Source: Dermacoccus abyssi (GTDB taxonomy: Bacteria > Actinomycetota > Actinomycetes > Actinomycetales > Dermatophilaceae). Taken from it: a DNA stretch of 64,000 nt. The notes below the pieces were generated by a model, which worked only from the letters and a program-made list of their open reading frames with translations, did not search any database and was not told where the DNA came from. Positions 29,001-37,647 of the stretch are shown one piece after another; position 1 is the first letter of the stretch; every line of letters starts with the position of its first letter. A program made the translations under genes and the position numbers. The DNA is taken from NCBI RefSeq assembly GCF_034541975.1, contig NZ_JAVYJM010000002.1, one strand, 5' to 3'.

Positions 29001-30065
29001 GTGGAAGTTGGACTTGTCGCATCCGAGTGGAAGTTGGTCCACTGCGCTCCCCATATCGACTGGGACGAATCGCAACTTCTGGGCTTGTCTTCCGATGCTC
29101 CAGAGGGGGCGGGCTCTCCTCGTATTCTCTTGGTCGGCCTGAGTCATGACCTTGAGCTGGCGAACCTCGCAAGGCGACTTTCGCATACGCCAGCCCGAAT
29201 CAGCGTTCTCTTGCTCGACCTGCTTCCTACTCTGCCGACGTGGCTGTCTGCACCTGCTGGTCAGCAGGAAGAGTTCGACGTCGGCTACTGCCGGGCGTTC
29301 CGATCAGATCGACCTGTCCACTACCACTTCGACCGCACCCTGCGGCAAAGCGAATCTTGGGCAATGGTCGACATCGGCCTCCGCCAATATGCAGCAGAGC
29401 AGGTGGACACGCTGTTCTGGGCGTTGATGACTCGCTATCGCGTCGCTCGCTGGGTGAACTCACCATTGAACGTTCGCGCGGCAGAGAACAAGTTGTCCCA
29501 AATGGACGTGGCGAGAGACTGTGGTTTCGACGTACCCCAGACGCTCGTCTCGTCCCATCGTGACGAGGTACTGGCCTTCATGACGCGACTGCGCAACGGT
29601 GCAGTTTGTAAGTCACTCGACTCACCAGTCACTTCCCCCGGAAAGGAAGTGACACGCTTTCAGTACACGTCGGTTGTGGAACCCGAGTCGGTCGACGACT
29701 CGGGTTTTCCACGGCTCTATCAGGAGAGGATTCACCCCGAGGCGGAGATTCGAGTCACTGTCGTTGGCCGCCAGATCTTCGCCGCTAAGGTGCAGCCGCC
29801 CCAGAGCGCCGATGCAACAGACTGGCGCATCTCGACTGAGAATCACGCCGCATTTGAGGCAATTCTTCTACCCGATGAAGTGCGGACCCAGGTCACGGAT
29901 TTGATGGCGCGTCTGGAGCTTCAGGTAGGGGGGATTGACCTCCTTCTCGCTCACGACGGCACGTACTTCCTCGAAGTCAACCCGTCGTGCGCCTTCCTAT
30001 GGCTTGAGCGTGCTCTGGAAATCGAGATTTCGAGCGCCGTGATGAGACTGCTGCTTTCGCCATAA
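29001..30065 (+). CDS. MvdD-like ATP-grasp ligase
   Basis: 354 residues from GTG 29001. After an N-terminal pre-ATP-grasp domain comes the block RWVNSPLNVRAAENKLSQM followed by GFDVPQTLVSSHRDEV, the hallmark of the MvdC/MvdD graspetide ligases. QERIHPEAEIRVTVVG contributes nucleotide and metal contacts. GGIDLLLAHDGTYFLEVNPS near residue 310 supplies the E-x-N metal ligands. Such enzymes join carboxyl groups to Ser/Thr/Lys side chains of peptides or add amino acids. The likely partner is the 161-residue protein upstream. Downstream, an IS256 insertion separates it from the next genes on the strand. Confidence 0.8.
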   Translation: MEVGLVASEWKLVHCAPHIDWDESQLLGLSSDAPEGAGSPRILLVGLSHDLELANLARRLSHTPARISVLLLDLLPTLPTWLSAPAGQQEEFDVGYCRAFRSDRPVHYHFDRTLRQSESWAMVDIGLRQYAAEQVDTLFWALMTRYRVARWVNSPLNVRAAENKLSQMDVARDCGFDVPQTLVSSHRDEVLAFMTRLRNGAVCKSLDSPVTSPGKEVTRFQYTSVVEPESVDDSGFPRLYQERIHPEAEIRVTVVGRQIFAAKVQPPQSADATDWRISTENHAAFEAILLPDEVRTQVTDLMARLELQVGGIDLLLAHDGTYFLEVNPSCAFLWLERALEIEISSAVMRLLLSP

Positions 30066-30083
30066 GGCAAGGACCACAAAGTC

Positions 30084-30092
30084 AAGCGGCGA
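30084..30092 (+). repeat. left 9-bp target-site duplication of IS256 copy 2
   Basis: AAGCGGCGA immediately before the element; the same nine bases follow its right end at 31513-31521. One extra matching C on the outer side makes the match ten bases. Confidence 0.85.
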
Positions 30093-31512
30093 GTGGAGTC
30101 CAGCAGAGTGGTGTACGACGGACCTGAGTGAGCGCGTGCCTTCAACGTAGGCGCGGCCACCAGGTGGATCCTTCGAGTGATCTCTCACAACCAACCTCGA
30201 AGAAGGACACCTTGATGACCGCTGGACCCAGTATCGACCCTGCCCGTTTCCTGAACGAGCAGCTGTCCCAGGCGAGCCCCGATCTGATGCGGGACCTGCT
30301 CACCACCTTCGTCAATGCACTGCTGTCCGCCCAGGCCGACGCGGTGTGCGGTGCCGGCTACAACGAACGGACCCCGGAGCGGGTCAACTCCCGCAACGGC
30401 TACCGCCACCGCGACCTCGACACCCGCGTCGGCACCCTGGATGTCGCCGTCCCCAAGCTACGCACCGGGTCGCTGTATCCGGAGTGGCTGCTCGAGCGCA
30501 GGAAGCGTGCCGAACGAGCACTGACCAGCGTGGTGGCGACCTGCTACCTCCTCGGCGTCTCGACGCGGCGGATGGACAAGCTCGTCCAGACTCTCGGGAT
30601 CACCGGCCTGTCGAAGTCCCAGGTCTCGGTGATGGCCAAGGAACTCGACGAGCACGTCGAAGAGTTCCGCACCCGACGACTCGAAGACGCCGGGCCGTTC
30701 ACGTTCCTCCCCGCTGACGCGCTGGTGTTGAAGGTCCGCGAAGGCGGCCGTGTGGTGCCGGTGCACGTGCTGGTCGCGACCGGTGTCAACGCTGACGGGC
30801 ACCGCGAGATCCTCGGCGTGCAGGTCACCACCAGCGAGGACGGCGCCGGCTGGCTCGCGTTCTGGAGGGATCTGACCGCCCGCGGCCTCACGGGGGTCAA
30901 GCTCGTCACCTCTGACGCCCACGCCGGGCTCGTAGCTGCGATCGCGGCCACGAGCCCGGGCGCCGGTTGGCAGCGCTGCCGGACCCACTACGCGGCCAAC
31001 CTGATGTCCGCGACCCCGAAGACCAACTGGCCGTGGGTCAAGGCGTTGCTGCACTCGATCTACGACCAGCCCGATGCTGAGGCCGTGCACGCCCAGTTCG
31101 ACCGCGTCGTCGACGCCCTGCACGAGAAGCTCCCGGCGGTGGCTGAACATCTCGAAGGTGCCAAGGCGGACATTCTGGCGTTCACGCCGTTCCCGAAAGA
31201 GGTCTGGCGTCAGATCTGGTCGAACAACCCGAACGAGCGGCTCAACCGCGAAATCCGCCGGCGCACCGACGTGGTCGGGATCTTCCCCGACCGCGCATCC
31301 ATCATCCGGCTCGTCGGCGCCGTCCTGGCCGAGCAACACGACGAGTGGGCCGAAGGCCGCCGCTACCTCGGCCTCGACGTCCTCGCCCGCGCACAAGCCG
31401 TCGACACCACCACCGAGGAGGTGACCACCGAACTCGAACTACAGGCCCTCACAGCCTGACGACACGACCAACCGAGGGATCAACCTCGTACACCACCCCA
31501 GCGGACTTGACC
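30093..31512 (+). mobile_element. IS256-family insertion sequence, copy 2 (intact)
   Basis: 1420 bp bounded by imperfect inverted repeats: left GTGGAGTCCAGCAGAGTGG, right (reverse) GGTCAAGTCCGCTGGGGTGG, both running into TGTACGA. It is flanked by a perfect 9-bp duplication, so it arrived by transposition and has not rearranged since. The target was the space between the ATP-grasp gene and the 142-residue gene, originally about 110 bp. It differs in many codons from copy 1, so neither is a recent duplicate of the other. Confidence 0.92.
30215..31459 (+). CDS. IS256-family (MULE-type) transposase
   Basis: 414 residues from ATG 30215 (GAAGGA upstream), the usual family length. DDE residues are seen in PADALVLKVREGG (first Asp), LVTSDAHAGLVAAI (second Asp) and NPNERLNREIRRRTDVVGIF (Glu). 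The highly conserved motif RNGYRHRDLDTRVGTLDV lies near residue 65. The frame is intact, so the element is probably active. Confidence 0.95.
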   Translation: MTAGPSIDPARFLNEQLSQASPDLMRDLLTTFVNALLSAQADAVCGAGYNERTPERVNSRNGYRHRDLDTRVGTLDVAVPKLRTGSLYPEWLLERRKRAERALTSVVATCYLLGVSTRRMDKLVQTLGITGLSKSQVSVMAKELDEHVEEFRTRRLEDAGPFTFLPADALVLKVREGGRVVPVHVLVATGVNADGHREILGVQVTTSEDGAGWLAFWRDLTARGLTGVKLVTSDAHAGLVAAIAATSPGAGWQRCRTHYAANLMSATPKTNWPWVKALLHSIYDQPDAEAVHAQFDRVVDALHEKLPAVAEHLEGAKADILAFTPFPKEVWRQIWSNNPNERLNREIRRRTDVVGIFPDRASIIRLVGAVLAEQHDEWAEGRRYLGLDVLARAQAVDTTTEEVTTELELQALTA

Positions 31513-31536
31513 AAGCGGCGACAAATGCACTAGGAT
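31507..31536 (+). promoter_or_regulatory. hybrid promoter created by IS256 copy 2
   Basis: The last six bases of the element are TTGACC (31507-31512), a near-consensus -35. Eighteen bases on, in host DNA, is TAGGAT (31531-31536), a good -10. The 142-residue gene starts 33 bp later behind AAAGGAG. The spacer includes the whole 9-bp target duplication, so this promoter exists only because of the insertion. Confidence 0.65.
31513..31521 (+). repeat. right 9-bp target-site duplication of IS256 copy 2
   Basis: AAGCGGCGA directly after the right inverted repeat, identical to 30084-30092. Confidence 0.85.
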
Positions 31537-31568
31537 TTGCAACAGGTTCAATCAAAGGAGTCAGAGAG

Positions 31569-31997
31569 ATGGGCCTATTCGGAAATCAGGCTACCAAAGG
31601 ACCGAAGGGGAACGTCCTTCCAGATTGGTCAACCGACCCGATTTCCAATCAGCATCATCTTGCACAGAACCCGCCTGAATTGTTCCGGTTGGCTCAGGAG
31701 TTGATCGAGCGCGCAGGGCGAGGCGCTGCACATGTCGCACTTGAACGGCTCTACATGATGGTTGGCGTTCAGACTGACTCCTACGTTTCGCAGTTCCCGG
31801 AACTCCGCAAGTACGACTTTGAAGCGATTCGGAACTCGTTGTTCGCCCGCTCTGATTTCGATGAGTCAATGCTCTTCGCAAGTCTGACCTATTTCGGCCC
31901 GACGGGTGTTGCGATGAACAACGGACTAATTGAGCAGCTCCCCGCGTTCGTTGAGGCTCTTGAACAGGCCGCACGCGAGGGAAGTCTCGACGCCTGA
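31569..31997 (+). CDS. hypothetical protein, 142 residues
   Basis: ATG 31569 behind a strong AAAGGAG. It opens MGLFGNQATKGPKGNVLPDW and continues with helices (PELFRLAQELIERAGRGAAH, FDFDESMLFASLTYFGPTG). Codon use has more A and T at third positions than the core genes. No family is recognised. It is followed 53 bp later by a 96-residue gene and probably forms an operon with it. Before the IS256 insertion the pair would have been directly downstream of the ATP-grasp gene. Confidence 0.6.
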   Translation: MGLFGNQATKGPKGNVLPDWSTDPISNQHHLAQNPPELFRLAQELIERAGRGAAHVALERLYMMVGVQTDSYVSQFPELRKYDFEAIRNSLFARSDFDESMLFASLTYFGPTGVAMNNGLIEQLPAFVEALEQAAREGSLDA

Positions 31998-32049
31998 ACT
32001 TTGGGGCTCGTCAATCCTTTCAACTAGGAAGAGACACAGGAGAGAATCA

Positions 32050-32340
32050 GTGGTAGATCTGACACCGGAGCAGCGAGAGTTGACGGGCGCTGTGGTCGAG
32101 AAAGTCCAAGAGGTCGATTGGAACGGCGACATCACGCCCTATATCGACGGCATTGTCCGTGTGATCGACGGGTTGGTTTCTCAGGACCCGAAGTTTGGAG
32201 AGTTCGCCGAGGTCATTTACGACCAAGCTACGAAGTGGTCGATCGCGGCTTGGTCCGAGAACCTCGTGCCGAACATCGCGGACTCTGGCTGGTCGCAACT
32301 CAGCGACCGGCTCAAGCAGTTCATTCCCTCTGCCGAGTAG
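32050..32340 (+). CDS. hypothetical protein, 96 residues
   Basis: GTG 32050 with AGGAGAGA six bases upstream. It is an all-helical acidic protein (VDLTPEQRELTGAVVEKVQE, WNGDITPYIDGIVRVIDGLV). No family is recognised. It is the last gene of the plus-strand run that starts with the 161-residue protein, and it converges with the aldo/keto reductase gene 40 bp away. Confidence 0.6.
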   Translation: MVDLTPEQRELTGAVVEKVQEVDWNGDITPYIDGIVRVIDGLVSQDPKFGEFAEVIYDQATKWSIAAWSENLVPNIADSGWSQLSDRLKQFIPSAE

Positions 32341-32380
32341 TCAATCGGGCGGGCCGCATTTCTCTGGCAACGCGCAAGTC

Positions 32381-33319
32381 TCAATCTGGCGATGCCTGTC
32401 CATCGGACAGCAGCGCGACCTCGGTCGCTGTCACTTTCAGCCTGGAGGCCTCTATGAAGGCATCCAGTTGTTCAGGAGACGTGACCGATGCGACGGGCGT
32501 CGCAACGTCGTGGGATGCCACCCACGCAAGGGAGACTGCGGCCATCTGTACCCCATGCTGGGCAGCAAGTTCATGAACGCGCTGCAAGATCGCGTGTGAC
32601 CGGGCGTCTGAGTAGCGCTCGGTGGCGTACTTCTGTCTGTGGCCGACCCTCCTGGTTGCCCCTTGGAACTTGCCGGTCAGGAAGCCCTGAGCCAACGCCC
32701 CCGTGGCCATCAAGTGCATGCCGAAGTTCCCGGCGAGCTGATGGAGCTCACTCCCGAGGAACCCCTGCCGCATCAAGCTGAACTCTTCTTGTAGTAGCTC
32801 AATCGGCACATCGGACTGTGCCTGGGAGGCTTCCGCAACCGCACGGGCGCGCAAGGGATGGAAGCCTGACAGTCCGATTCTCAGGGCCTCTTGACGGTGA
32901 GCGGTAGCAGATAGGGCGTCCGCGATCTCTGCTGCATCGAGTTCAGGATCGTCTGCATGAGCGAGGACTGCTTCAAGTTGTGGCACACCGAGTCGCTCCA
33001 AGGAGCGCTGAACCGCCTCCTTGACTGTCGCTGGGCGGAGCCCTGGGAGTTCATGGCAAAGTCCTACCTTGGTGCAGATTCGCATCTCATTCGCAACTCC
33101 CATCCGACGAACCCAGTCGCCAATGATGCTCTCGGAATCAAGGCGGTCACCTCGCTGTGAGCTCGAGTATCCGTCCGAGGTGTCGATCTGCCGTCCGCCG
33201 AGCTCGAAGAACCGATCCAGGACTGCCCAAGACTCTGCTTGGGAGATCAACCATCCGAACACGCTTCCGCCGAGCCAGAGTTCCAGTTCCCCCGAGGTGC
33301 TTCCTTGCCGGACGCTCAT
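32381..33319 (-). CDS. aldo/keto reductase
   Basis: 312 residues. The NADPH-dependent AKR tetrad is visible: Asp and Tyr in GGRQIDTSDGYSSSQ, Lys in RICTKVGLCHE and His in AVLAHADD. A TIM-barrel reductase of this type reduces carbonyl groups to alcohols. The ATG overlaps the stop of the flavin monooxygenase gene by four bases, so it is the third gene of the synthetase-monooxygenase-reductase unit and probably acts on the same intermediate. Confidence 0.85.
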   Translation of the reverse strand: MSVRQGSTSGELELWLGGSVFGWLISQAESWAVLDRFFELGGRQIDTSDGYSSSQRGDRLDSESIIGDWVRRMGVANEMRICTKVGLCHELPGLRPATVKEAVQRSLERLGVPQLEAVLAHADDPELDAAEIADALSATAHRQEALRIGLSGFHPLRARAVAEASQAQSDVPIELLQEEFSLMRQGFLGSELHQLAGNFGMHLMATGALAQGFLTGKFQGATRRVGHRQKYATERYSDARSHAILQRVHELAAQHGVQMAAVSLAWVASHDVATPVASVTSPEQLDAFIEASRLKVTATEVALLSDGQASPD

Positions 33320-34611
33320 GGCTGACGCCTATACCGAGCCGCCAGCGGCCGCGCATCCGGCTCATCGCCAAGATGGCCCGACTCACGCAGGAGAGGCACG
33401 ACCTGATCCACAAAGCGGGCGAAGTCATCGGGAAGCACTGCCGGCATCACGATGTATCCATCGGCCGCGCCGCAGTCCACCCAGTCGCGCATCGAATCCG
33501 CGACAGTCTGCGGTGACCCAACAACGAGTCGATGACCCCGGCTCGTGCTCATCCGTCGGACGACATCCCGAACAAGAACGCCCTCGGAGCCGTCCATCTC
33601 CTTGATGACCTGGTAGTAGGTCTGGTTGCCCGAAACCTCGGTCGCCTCGGGCAACTTGCAGTTGAAGGGCTCGTCAAGGCGGAGCGTGCCGGGACGCATG
33701 TCCAGACTCTTCTCCAACTGCCGAAGTCCATCTGTGAGGTCAACGAGTCCGTCCAACTGGGCGAGATACGCCTTAGCCTGGTCGTCGGTGTCACGAATGA
33801 CCGGGATTAGTCCGGGAAGCACCCTGGGGTAACGCCCTGGATCGTGCTTTTCAGAGAGATAGCGAATACGGCTGCGAAACTGTTCAGCCTGGTCTCGTGT
33901 GGCTTGAACCGTGAACACGAAGTCCGCGAACTTCGACGCAAGGTTGATTCCTTCTGTACTAGAGCCGGCCTGCACGAGGAGCGGGACGCCCTGCGGTGAC
34001 TTCGGCACGTCGAGCGGACCCCGTACCTTGAAGAAGGCGCCTTGATGGTCTATCGCCTCGATTTTCGAAGGGTCTGCCCACCAGCCTTCACGGTCTCCGA
34101 TGACCGCATCTGCGTCCCAGCTCTCCCAGAGCTTGATGCAGACGTCAACGAACTCGCTGCCGCGTTTGTATCTTTCGTCGTGGTCGGGGATTTCATCTAG
34201 TCCGAAATTGCCGGCAGCTTCCCGAGTCGCCGACGTGACGATGTTCCACCCGATCCTTCCGTTGCTCAAATGGTCGAGAGAAGCGAGTCGTCTTGCGACG
34301 TTGTACGGCTCGTTGAAGGTTGTTGACATGGTGAGGATCACGCCGATGTGTTGGGTCGCGTTGATCGCAGAGGTCGCCAACACGGACGGCTCGATCGACC
34401 CGGCTGGCCGCTCCCGGACGTCTGACCACAGCGCCATGCTGTCGGCGAAGAAGACAGCGTCGAAGCCCCCCGCTTCGGCAAGGTTCGCCAACTTGGCGAA
34501 GTGCGTTGGGTCTGTCCCTGCGGCGTGCCGGGACTCGGGCAGGCGCCATGAAGCACTGTGGTACCCGGTCGCGCCCATGAACAGGCACAACGTCATCCGG
34601 TTAGATGCCAT
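33316..34611 (-). CDS. LLM-class flavin-dependent monooxygenase (NtaA/DszA-like)
   Basis: 431 residues from ATG 34611, behind a perfect AAGGAG that lies inside the end of the synthetase gene (11-bp overlap). It is a luciferase-like TIM barrel of the NtaA/SnaA/DszA group: LANLAEAGGFDAVFFADSMA, then TFNEPYNVARRLASLDHLSN, GWNIVTSATREAAGNFGLDE and PLLVQAGSSTEGINLASKFA. These enzymes use reduced FMN from a partner reductase to oxygenate carbon, nitrogen or sulfur. Being co-translated with an adenylation-thiolation-thioesterase enzyme, it probably oxidises that product or its carrier-bound precursor. Confidence 0.87.
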   Translation of the reverse strand: MASNRMTLCLFMGATGYHSASWRLPESRHAAGTDPTHFAKLANLAEAGGFDAVFFADSMALWSDVRERPAGSIEPSVLATSAINATQHIGVILTMSTTFNEPYNVARRLASLDHLSNGRIGWNIVTSATREAAGNFGLDEIPDHDERYKRGSEFVDVCIKLWESWDADAVIGDREGWWADPSKIEAIDHQGAFFKVRGPLDVPKSPQGVPLLVQAGSSTEGINLASKFADFVFTVQATRDQAEQFRSRIRYLSEKHDPGRYPRVLPGLIPVIRDTDDQAKAYLAQLDGLVDLTDGLRQLEKSLDMRPGTLRLDEPFNCKLPEATEVSGNQTYYQVIKEMDGSEGVLVRDVVRRMSTSRGHRLVVGSPQTVADSMRDWVDCGAADGYIVMPAVLPDDFARFVDQVVPLLRESGHLGDEPDARPLAARYRRQP

Positions 34612-37129
34612 CCTGACGCTCCTTCGTCCCGTTTTCGGAGTGCGTGTTACTTAAGCGAGCAAGGAGGTCGGAGATCTTGGATACGTTCGGGGGGCGCAGC
34701 ATCTCGTAGTGGCTGCAATCCATTGGTTCGAAAGTTGCTCGCGGAAGGGAGTCCGAGAGCCAGACAAGGTCCCCCACTACTGCGTCAGTTGTGGTCGAGG
34801 TGACGACCGTCGCGGGTCCAGTGAACTCCGGCGGCTGGTAGCCGACGAGGTGCTCGCTGTTGGCCTGCAGCGAATCCGCCCAGTGCTCGATCTGACGTCG
34901 GGAAACACTCTTAAGGTGCCCCGGCGCGCGCTCAACGATACGTAGCGCATCGTCAAGCGAGAGAACGTGATCTGGCAGGTGCTGCGCATACCCGGAGTCG
35001 CTCAAGACTCTACGGAGCGCCCAATCGTTGAGGTCATGATGACTGGACGCCGGGATGCGCGGGTCCAGCATGACTGGCTGCGCTAAGGCTCCACCCCGTC
35101 GGACGATCTCATTTGCGATTGCCGGTAAGAGCACCCCTCCGAAAGAATGCCCGACTAGTTGCGTCGTCGGGGCGTGCGGCTCGCGCAGGATCAACGCCGC
35201 GTAGTGGCTGGCAAGAGCGTCGATGCCCTCGCGCACGAGAATCTCGGTAGCATCCGGGGTCTGTTCGACCAAGGCCACCGAACGGTTCGTTGGGAGTCGT
35301 GCTATCAACGGGAAGTATCCGAGTCCGGTCCCTATCGCCGGATGAATGAACACAATCTGGGGAGCTCGTCCCCGTCGCACTTCTCTCCATGCTACGGACG
35401 CGGCTTGACCCTGGAGTCGAAGCACGGCGCTTGCGATTGACTCGATGGTGTTCAGCGTCCTGAGAGTGATGCCATCGACCTCGCAACCGAATGTCCGAGA
35501 CAGCCTCTCGGCTGCGACAACGGTGCGGAGTGAGTCCAGACCGGCATCGCTCAGGATCGTCTGGGGTCCGAGCTCGGCGTTGTCCATCACTTCGGCAAGT
35601 GCCACGGCGACCGCGTACTCCATGCCCGTTGCGAACTGCTCCTCCCGTGGGCGTGTCTGCGCCGATGACTTCGTTCGCAGGGCCTTGCGGTCGATCTTGC
35701 CCGACACGGTTCGCGGCAAGGTCTCTAGTCGGACGAGCCTGTCGGGCACCATGTGAGGCGGGAGGTGCTCTCGCAGGCGTTCAAGGAGACGCTCGATGGT
35801 AGATGCCGGCTGTGCCAAGCCCCCAACAGCGGCGACCAGCGCGGACATCTCGTCGGTCTCCTCGACCCAGGCGGCCGCCTCGGCTGCGGTCAACACGGAT
35901 TCCAGTGCAGCGGCAACCCCATTGAGGTCGACTCGTTGGCCCCGCACCTTCACTAGGTCGTCCTGCCGACCAAGGTAGTGAAGGAGTTCTCCCTGGACTG
36001 CCACGTTGTCGCCGGTTCGGAACCAGCGGGCCTCATGGTTCACTAGTTCCGAATCATCGGTCAGGAATCTTTCCTCATCTGATCCATTGAGGTAGCCCAG
36101 GGCTACCTGCGGGCCGCCGACGAGTAGCTCGCCCTTGGTGCTAGGTCCGCCCGGGCCAGAGTGATCTCCCTCGAGCCTCCAAGAGACTCCGGCTACGACG
36201 TTACCTATGGGAACAGGCTCAGGCACCTTCTCTCCTACGGCGAGCTTGAAGTAGGCGATATCTCCTGTGACTTCGGTTGATCCGAAGGAATTGATGATTT
36301 CGGCTGCCGGGCTGAACTCTCGGACCTTGGCGCACCAGTCCGAACGCAACTCCTCGCCGCTGAAGATCCATCGTTGAACGTGTGTAAGCGGCCATGCCGC
36401 CGCTGCCCGAGCGATGACCGGGATAGCGCTCGGCGTGATCGTCACCTGATCGACCCTTGATTCGTGAACGAATCGCGTCAGCTCGCCAATGTCGCGCTGA
36501 GCGGAAAGCGTAGCCACGACGAGCCGGCGACTTGCGGCTACAGAGCAGAGAATCTCAGTGAGACTGTCATGGAATGTTGGGCTAGTCCGTACTACGCAAC
36601 GCTCACTGCTGCCCCCGTAGTGTTCCTTGCTGCCCCACCGAATGCGGTTGGCAAGGCCATCACGAGTACCCAAGACTCCTTTCGGCCTGCCCGTCGAACC
36701 AGAGGTGAACAGAATGTATTGAAGCTCTGGTCGAGTTGTTCCAAGGACGCCACCGCTGATGCCCTTCTGAACGACGCCACCCGAGCCGAGGACGGCGGCC
36801 GCCTGAGAGGCCTGCACGATTGTCTCGACAGCAGTCGGTGGCGTTCGTGAGTCTGTGGGGATCACCACTAGGTTTGCGCTGAGCGAAGCAAGGAGAGTCA
36901 GAACATACTCATCGGAGAGTTCGCCGTTGAGGACCACGACGTCACGATGCCGCAGCCCGGAGTCAAGCAGGTCCTCAGATCGAGCTTCCACCGCGCGCCA
37001 GAACTCTGGTGGTTCGTAGATGTGATCGCCGTACTCAAGGCTAGTTCGTTCGCCGCCGGGCACGAGTTCACGTAGGGCCACGACACCACCGCCTATCCGC
37101 ACTCGCTTAGCTGATGCTCTCCCGCTCAA
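34601..37129 (-). CDS. NRPS-like synthetase with adenylation, carrier and thioesterase domains, no condensation domain
   Basis: About 842 residues. Adenylation domain: A3 YILFTSGSTGRPKGVLGT, A5 NSFGSTEVTGD, A7 WFRTGDN, A8 GRQDDLVKVRGQRVDLNG, A10 TVSGKIDRKAL. Carrier: ILSDAGLDSLRTV with the phosphopantetheine Ser. Thioesterase: LVGHSFGGVLLP and a late His in DCSHYEM. There is no condensation domain, so this A-T-TE layout recalls the furanone and quinone synthetases that activate and dimerise alpha-keto acids. The A4 stretch is TFHDSLTEI, where amino-acid-activating domains usually have FDAS, consistent with a substrate lacking an alpha-amino group; this is inference. The start is uncertain: TTG 37129 or GTG 37102. 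A phosphopantetheinyl transferase lies 1.7 kb away. Confidence 0.85.
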   Translation of the reverse strand: MSGRASAKRVRIGGGVVALRELVPGGERTSLEYGDHIYEPPEFWRAVEARSEDLLDSGLRHRDVVVLNGELSDEYVLTLLASLSANLVVIPTDSRTPPTAVETIVQASQAAAVLGSGGVVQKGISGGVLGTTRPELQYILFTSGSTGRPKGVLGTRDGLANRIRWGSKEHYGGSSERCVVRTSPTFHDSLTEILCSVAASRRLVVATLSAQRDIGELTRFVHESRVDQVTITPSAIPVIARAAAAWPLTHVQRWIFSGEELRSDWCAKVREFSPAAEIINSFGSTEVTGDIAYFKLAVGEKVPEPVPIGNVVAGVSWRLEGDHSGPGGPSTKGELLVGGPQVALGYLNGSDEERFLTDDSELVNHEARWFRTGDNVAVQGELLHYLGRQDDLVKVRGQRVDLNGVAAALESVLTAAEAAAWVEETDEMSALVAAVGGLAQPASTIERLLERLREHLPPHMVPDRLVRLETLPRTVSGKIDRKALRTKSSAQTRPREEQFATGMEYAVAVALAEVMDNAELGPQTILSDAGLDSLRTVVAAERLSRTFGCEVDGITLRTLNTIESIASAVLRLQGQAASVAWREVRRGRAPQIVFIHPAIGTGLGYFPLIARLPTNRSVALVEQTPDATEILVREGIDALASHYAALILREPHAPTTQLVGHSFGGVLLPAIANEIVRRGGALAQPVMLDPRIPASSHHDLNDWALRRVLSDSGYAQHLPDHVLSLDDALRIVERAPGHLKSVSRRQIEHWADSLQANSEHLVGYQPPEFTGPATVVTSTTTDAVVGDLVWLSDSLPRATFEPMDCSHYEMLRPPNVSKISDLLARLSNTHSENGTKERQDGI

Positions 37130-37262
37130 CGAGATGCCGCACGACCGAGCAACTCCACCCTACCGAGGTTACCGATGCGGGCGACGCAGTGGCTGAGCGA
37201 CGCAGTGGACATCCAAGTCACCCGGTTCGCTGGGTTCGCCGAGTCGCCGGGTTCGCCGCCCC

Positions 37263-37436
37263 TCAGCGCGGCAGGCCGCGTCTAACGACCGTTGCGGAAC
37301 GCAGCAGGTCCGCCTGTAACTGTTCGGTGAGCTCTGAATACTCGATCTGCCGCCGCACGTCCCAATACATCTCTGCGGCTCCCGGAGAAATGGACAAGCC
37401 GCCGAGGAAGGTTCTCGGGTCGAAGGTCGGCGTCAC
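37263..37436 (-). CDS. hypothetical small protein, 57 residues
   Basis: GTG 37436, five bases after the preceding stop and with GGAAG upstream. It reads VTPTFDPRTFLGGLSISPGA, then a charged helix (YWDVRRQIEYSELTEQLQAD) and a basic end. No family is recognised. It may be co-translated with the zinc-ribbon protein. It is 133 bp upstream of the synthetase start on the same strand. Confidence 0.45.
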   Translation of the reverse strand: MTPTFDPRTFLGGLSISPGAAEMYWDVRRQIEYSELTEQLQADLLRSATVVRRGLPR

Positions 37437-37441
37437 GGCGG

Positions 37442-37600
37442 TTACTTCCAGTAGCCGCCGTGAGTGCCGCAAACACCACCGGTGCCATTGCACTTGTTGC
37501 AGGTCAAGCGGTCGCCGAGAATCGACTGACCGGGCTTGTTCTTGCAGGACGGACAGATTGTGATGGTCGAATGGCACTTACGGCATTCCTCTGCGGTCAC
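37442..37600 (-). CDS. small zinc-ribbon protein, 52 residues
   Basis: GTG 37600 behind GAGGAG. Eight Cys/His-rich positions are packed into 52 residues: EECRKCH, ICPSCKNKPG, LTCNKCNGTGGVC and GTHGG. CNKCNGTGGVC is the CxxCxGxG half-site seen in the zinc centre of DnaJ. It would bind one or two zinc ions and might act as an adaptor. No family can be assigned. Confidence 0.6.
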   Translation of the reverse strand: MTAEECRKCHSTITICPSCKNKPGQSILGDRLTCNKCNGTGGVCGTHGGYWK

Positions 37601-37647
37601 CCTACGACTCCTCTTGTCAGACGGGAACGGTCTTGGCCTACACCAGC

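Noticed and set aside
37181..37260. Short tandem-like repeats (GCGACGCAGTGG twice, GGTTCGC three times) upstream of the synthetase
   Set aside because: Considered as a CRISPR fragment or operator array. Units are too short and irregular, with no constant spacers.
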